Source: an uncultured Flavobacteriales bacterium
GTDB taxonomy: Bacteria; Bacteroidota; Bacteroidia; Flavobacteriales_G; Salibacteraceae
Direction of reading: 5' to 3'
DNA length: 64,000 nucleotides
NCBI GenBank assembly: GCA_943788725.1
Contig: CALSRJ010000001.1
Coordinates: 953,799-1,017,798, forward strand
The position numbers and the translations under genes are program-made. The notes under the pieces were generated by a model, which had not been told where the DNA came from, did not search any database, and saw nothing but the letters and a program-made list of their open reading frames with translations. The first letter of the stretch is position 1; each line of letters starts with the position of its first letter. Below are positions 61,101 to 64,000 of this stretch, in pieces.

Positions 61101-64000
61101 CGTATCAGAGCAATCAAAGCTAGTTTGATCTAGGTAGAGAGAATCCACACTACAGTTGTCCGATGAGCCATTGTCTACCTGTGCTGCAGTGATGCTTGCT
61201 GCACCCGTTGCATCTAGATAAACGGTTAGGTTCTGACTTATCACCGAAGGAGAGATCGTGTCCAGTACAGTGATATCAGCTGTGACAGATGAGCTATTGC
61301 CTGATGGGTCAACCGCTGTGAGGGTGACTACATTGACTCCCGTTTCAGAGCAATCAAAGGCAGTTTGATCTAGGTAGAGAGAATCCACACTACAGTTGTC
61401 CGATGAGCCATTGTCTACCTGTGCTGCAGTGATGCTAGCTGCACCCGTTGCATCTAGATAAACGGTTAGGTTCTGACTTATCACCGAAGGAGAGATCGTG
61501 TCCAGTACAGTGATATCAGCTGTGACAGATGAGCTATTGCCTGATGGGTCAACCGCTGTGAGGGTGACTACATTGACTCCCGTTTCAGAGCAATCAAAGG
61601 CAGTTTGATCTAGGTAGAGAGAATCCACACTGCAATTGTCCGATGAGCCATTGTCTACCTGTGCTGCAGTGATGCTAGCTGCACCCGTTGCATCTAGATA
61701 AACGGTTAGGTTCTGACTCACCACCGAAGGAGAAATCGTATCCAACACATACACCATGAAATCAAACGTATCGCTGTTATTCGTAGAATCAAAGACTGCC
61801 AATTGCAAGGAGTTCAAACCAACATCTGAACAATCAAATGATGTGTTTGAAATCCAGGTGCTTTCGATGCCGCAATTGTCGTAAGAGCCGCTATCGACGT
61901 CATTAAAATCTAAGGTTACCTCTCCCCATTCATCAAGATAGAGCGTGGTCTGAGATGCCAGTGCAACAGGATTGATCGTGTCCAAATCAATGATGACGAA
62001 ACTGGTATCACCTGAACAGCTTGCGCTATCTGTATAGTTGAGACTGTATAGCCCAATACCTAGTTCAGATATAGAGGCACTCGTATCACCTGTATTCCAT
62101 TGATAGGCATATGGTTCATAACCTCCTGTGAGCGTGGTAGCAATGGATCCATTTTCAGTTGCTTCACAATCAGTCGGCACGATGAGTGCAGAAAGTTGCG
62201 GGTTACTCACCCCAACATCGATGGTATCTACACATGTACCTATGCCATCTGTGACTGAAACCGTATAAACCGTAGATGTATTAGGACTGACGTCAATGTA
62301 AGATGTGGTATCCCCTGTGGACCAAACAAAATTGAAGCTATCATTAATCGAAGTTGGATAACTGTACTGTGCCTGAACGTACAGCCTTTTGCCGGTTCCT
62401 CCACAAGGATCTCCAAAGACTCCGTTGGATGCAGGAATAGTCGCAGAACTATTCCCCAACAGATACCCTTCTACGATTGAAAGCGATCCGGAGGCATGAC
62501 AGCTCGAAGTGCTGAACGTGCCACATGACCCAGTCGGCGTGCCATAGCTAGCAAACAACACCGATGTGAAAACTGCACCTGCTGGCGCCTGTAAAAACAG
62601 ATTTCCATTTTCTTGGACAGTACCGCACATCTCACCATAATCGGTGGAGAATGGAGAAAGTCGGATGCTATCATTAATACAAATAACCGTATCAGACGAC
62701 CCTTTGCCAATGGGAATGACACTCACCACCAATGAGTCTTCCGAAGCACAACCAACGGAGTCTGTAACTGTAAGTGAGTAAATGCCGCTTGACTGAGCGG
62801 TGAGTACTTGAAGAGTGTCACCTGTTGTCCACAAATAACTACTCCAACTAGCGCCAGGATCTATCGACACACTGTCTTCGCCGCACGTTAAAACGGTATC
62901 TTGACTAAAGCTAAAATTCGGATTGTTGACCTCAACCAAGACGCTATCTGAACAAGTCGAAATGCCATCGCTGACGGTGACCGAATACGTCGAATTAGAG
63001 CTAGGAGAAACCAAGATTGTTGAAGTTGTATCACCCGTTGACCATAAATAGTTGAAAGCATAGGCATTTCCTTGATTTGCAGCAGGTAATGCCGCTTCGA
63101 AGGGACTAGGTGTGGTTGAAGGGAAGGATCCATCTGTTTGAATTTTAATTCGTCCATTCCCACCTGCACCACCTGCGCCACCACATCCATTATTACTTCC
63201 GCCCGAACCACCAGTGGCTTGGATGGTGCCTGAATTAGCAATACCTCCAGACAGAAGAATCGTTCCACCTGCGCCGCCACCCCCGCCGCCCATGCCACAT
63301 CCGGATCCACCACCGCCATTGCCGCCAACAGACCCATTTGAATAGATGGTGCCGAGATTAACTAAGCTGTCCGCATGGATATGGATAATTCCACCGCCAT
63401 TACCTCCGCTGCCAGGTGCTCCACCGTCTTCATCCGCTCCAGCCTCACCTCCTGCGCCTCCCATATACATTTTGATCAAGGAAGCTGAGCCTATAACATC
63501 GCCCCTCGTACCTCCGTAGTGACCCCCGTGAGTATTTCCATTTACACCATAACTTCCGTGTGAACCGCCACCTCCACCACCAGCGTCCTGCCTACCTGTT
63601 CCTCCTCCTCCTCCATTAGCATTGGCGCCATTCCACACCGCACTATTACTTCCATTGGAATTTCCACCTGTGTAGCCATATCCCAAAACACCTTCGCCTT
63701 GCGCTCCATCTTTATTACGGTAATAGGCCGTATGAGCCGTTCCTCTGTAACCTGCACCTGAGGCGGTTATCTGACCCTGGTTGTGAACGAATCCAGTGGC
63801 TCGGAAAACCAACACACCGCCTGTGCTACCATCCCAATTATGACATGTTAAAGTGGCTCCAGACGGAACGGTCACATTTGTGTAATTCGGCACCCTCAAC
63901 AGCTGGTGAATTACATTTGAAGCACTGTTGTAATCGTTTGCCAGATTTGAATCGAGAACGAGCGTGCTGCCATTGATTGCCGAAATGCGGTTAAACTGAT
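58134..64000 (-). CDS. giant repetitive T9SS adhesin with gliding-type sorting domain, N-terminus beyond the window
   Basis: At least 1954 residues; the frame is still open at 63998, so the true start lies outside. Toward the N-terminus is a Gly-rich module (NGGGGGTGRQDAGGGGGGS, to about 63100), followed by PKD/SprB-like segments (SVTVSDGISTCSDSV, YLWTTGDTLQVL). Then come 13 modules of about 80 residues with TVYLD, DNCSVDSLYLDQT and VTLTAVDPSGN motifs, seven of them nearly identical. An HYR-like domain follows (ATDACGIQDI, VIYQVIDVNG-like). The C-terminus is a type B sorting domain: FSPNGDGVNDVFYIEGID, YQEPWDGTYKGELMPVGSYF, ending AITIIR. Secreted and surface-held; adhesion or gliding role inferred. 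Confidence 0.9.
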   Translation of the reverse strand, partial: QFNRISAINGSTLVLDSNLANDYNSASNVIHQLLRVPNYTNVTVPSGATLTCHNWDGSTGGVLVFRATGFVHNQGQITASGAGYRGTAHTAYYRNKDGAQGEGVLGYGYTGGNSNGSNSAVWNGANANGGGGGTGRQDAGGGGGGSHGSYGVNGNTHGGHYGGTRGDVIGSASLIKMYMGGAGGEAGADEDGGAPGSGGNGGGIIHIHADSLVNLGTIYSNGSVGGNGGGGSGCGMGGGGGGAGGTILLSGGIANSGTIQATGGSGGSNNGCGGAGGAGGNGRIKIQTDGSFPSTTPSPFEAALPAANQGNAYAFNYLWSTGDTTSTILVSPSSNSTYSVTVSDGISTCSDSVLVEVNNPNFSFSQDTVLTCGEDSVSIDPGASWSSYLWTTGDTLQVLTAQSSGIYSLTVTDSVGCASEDSLVVSVIPIGKGSSDTVICINDSIRLSPFSTDYGEMCGTVQENGNLFLQAPAGAVFTSVLFASYGTPTGSCGTFSTSSCHASGSLSIVEGYLLGNSSATIPASNGVFGDPCGGTGKRLYVQAQYSYPTSINDSFNFVWSTGDTTSYIDVSPNTSTVYTVSVTDGIGTCVDTIDVGVSNPQLSALIVPTDCEATENGSIATTLTGGYEPYAYQWNTGDTSASISELGIGLYSLNYTDSASCSGDTSFVIIDLDTINPVALASQTTLYLDEWGEVTLDFNDVDSGSYDNCGIESTWISNTSFDCSDVGLNSLQLAVFDSTNNSDTFDFMVYVLDTISPSVVSQNLTVYLDATGAASITAAQVDNGSSDNCSVDSLYLDQTAFDCSETGVNVVTLTAVDPSGNSSSVTADITVLDTISPSVISQNLTVYLDATGAASITAAQVDNGSSDNCSVDSLYLDQTAFDCSETGVNVVTLTAVDPSGNSSSVTADITVLDTISPSVISQNLTVYLDATGAASITAAQVDNGSSDNCSVDSLYLDQTSFDCSDTGVNVVTLTAVDPSGNSSSATADITVLDTISPSVVSQNLTVYLDATGAASITAAQVDNGSSDNCSVDSLYLDQTGFDCSDTGVNVVTLTAVDPSGNSSSATADITVLDTISPSVVSQNLTVYLDATGAAGITAVQVDNGSSDNCSVDSLYLDQTAFDCSETGVNVVTLTAVDPSGNSSSVTADITVLDTISPSVVSQNLTVYLDATGAAGITAAQVDNGSLDNCSVDSLYLDQTDFDCSETGVNVVTLTAVDPSGNSSSVTADITVLDTISPSVISQNLTVYLDATGAASITAAQVDNGSSDNCSVDSLYLDQTDFDCSETGVNVVTLTAVDPSGNSSSVTADITVLDTISPSVIAQNMTTYLDAAGNANITSQEIDAGSLDNCGIDTMTVVPSSFNCGDTGTQVVTLIVWDNNGNVDSTTAEVAVLDTISPFVVTNNVVVTLDPNGMAFIVPQDVDSIVSDACGIDTMYLSIDSFDCSNVGQNEVTLTVIDVSGNATSASVFVTIVDTIYPVASAQNLVVYLDSNGLGYVLPEQADSGSYDNCGLVNYDLSDSVFSCNEVGSNEVTFFVIDGSYNTDSIVFNVVVLDTIGPSLLLQDVTVALDNGGEAAITIEDVDLGSYDNCGIDTIYLDQTEFGCVDLGDNSVTVVAVDSSGNVNSAVINVQVIDTIAPSIYSHDTTLYLDQDGFAHITPEMLDDGTIDNCFIDSTYLAVSSLNCQHGDSTIVIFYARDQSGNIDSQEVMVNVVDTISPVIKCQESFSTCDTLVYFEAPDATDACGIQDIVQTSGLEPNSFFPEGVTTIVYQVIDVNGNESTCQFEVERYPLPVLKAPADTSVYFAEPIELNPKDSLVAYYMWEPSDFLDDPISEAPIARPTADIVYQVLGESVDGCLVRDEVSITVIHDINFAQAFSPNGDGVNDVFYIEGIDLYPNSVVYIVNRYGLLVYESVGYQEPWDGTYKGELMPVGSYFFVIDLGEKDGRITGAITIIR
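60061..61740 (-). repeat. seven tandem 240-bp units in the adhesin gene
   Basis: Exact 240-base periodicity at 60061, 60301, 60541, 60781, 61021, 61261 and 61501. Each unit encodes 80 residues with NLTVYLDATGAA, QVDNGSSDNCSVDSLYLDQT and VNVVTLTAVDPSGNSSS. Units differ by a few bases (for example Ala/Asp/Gly/Ser after DQT). Flanking units outside the array are diverged versions of the same module. Confidence 0.93.
63100..63700 (-). repeat. glycine-rich coding tract
   Basis: This part of the adhesin encodes long runs of glycine with Ser, Asn, His and Ala (GGAGGAGGNGRIKI, GGNGGGGSGCGMGGGGGG). Codon use is biased to GGT/GGC and GGA. It resembles Gly-rich modules in some large bacterial surface proteins. 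Confidence 0.75.

Noticed and set aside
60061..61740. CRISPR-like array
   Set aside because: The 240-bp repeats are contiguous coding modules without spacers; no cas genes are present.

Overview
The window is a stretch of chromosome from a member of the Bacteroidota, most likely order Flavobacteriales; the genus cannot be named from sequence alone. Evidence: a short primary sigma factor next to pnp, promoter elements of the form TAnnTTTG, type IX secretion (T9SS) genes (porT beside ubiE, two PorP/SprF proteins, two proteins with gliding-type C-terminal sorting domains), a TamL lipoprotein, and a tmRNA whose tag reads GETTYALAA. Base composition is near 50% GC except for a visibly AT-richer patch at about 48.7-50.7 kb.

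Layout. 0-1.4 kb: 3' part of efp and an LpxD-family acyltransferase. 1.4-6.7 kb: a SpoIIE-type phosphatase facing a surface-polysaccharide trio (flippase, chain-length regulator, O-antigen ligase/polymerase). 6.7-19.8 kb: Kazal-type lipoprotein, LptF/G permease with tgt, mutL with two rhomboid proteases and an EEP-family hydrolase, a glycosyltransferase, a nitroreductase, a TauE/SafE permease behind a leader terminator, small membrane proteins and meaB. 19.9-25.4 kb: a tight run aspC-type aminotransferase, heptose kinase, trkH, ubiE, porT. 25.4-33 kb: TrmH methyltransferase, tamL, accD, rpsO, pnp, primary sigma factor. 33.1-40.5 kb (minus): a secreted protein with a T9SS sorting domain (frameshifted), PorP/SprF and a 1753-residue OmpA/PD40 protein. 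40.7-45.4 kb: TPR histidine kinase, rpe, a LYS1-like dehydrogenase and a beta-barrel protein. 45.4-48.1 kb (minus): response regulator, Wza-type export protein, a Wzc/Wzz N-terminal piece joined to the tail of an OmpA gene. 48.3-52.3 kb: ssrA, then an accessory patch with a GIY-YIG-like protein, a small membrane protein, a beta-barrel protein and an IS3-family element that interrupts a short ORF. 52.3-64 kb (minus): a second cassette, giant repetitive T9SS adhesin (running off the window), PorP/SprF, OmpA/PD40 protein and a TPR protein.

The most striking theme is two parallel cassettes with the same order (sorting-domain protein, PorP/SprF, OmpA/PD40 protein). This resembles the SprB-SprF arrangement of gliding bacteria: PorP/SprF would help one cognate secreted protein reach the surface and the OmpA protein would anchor the assembly to peptidoglycan. 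Both cassettes show recent change in repeats: an 852-bp tandem duplication, seven nearly identical 240-bp units, four units of about 98 codons, and a one-base frameshift. The other observations most worth checking are the Wzc/OmpA junction near 46.1 kb and the terminator whose T-run touches the start codon of the TauE-type gene.
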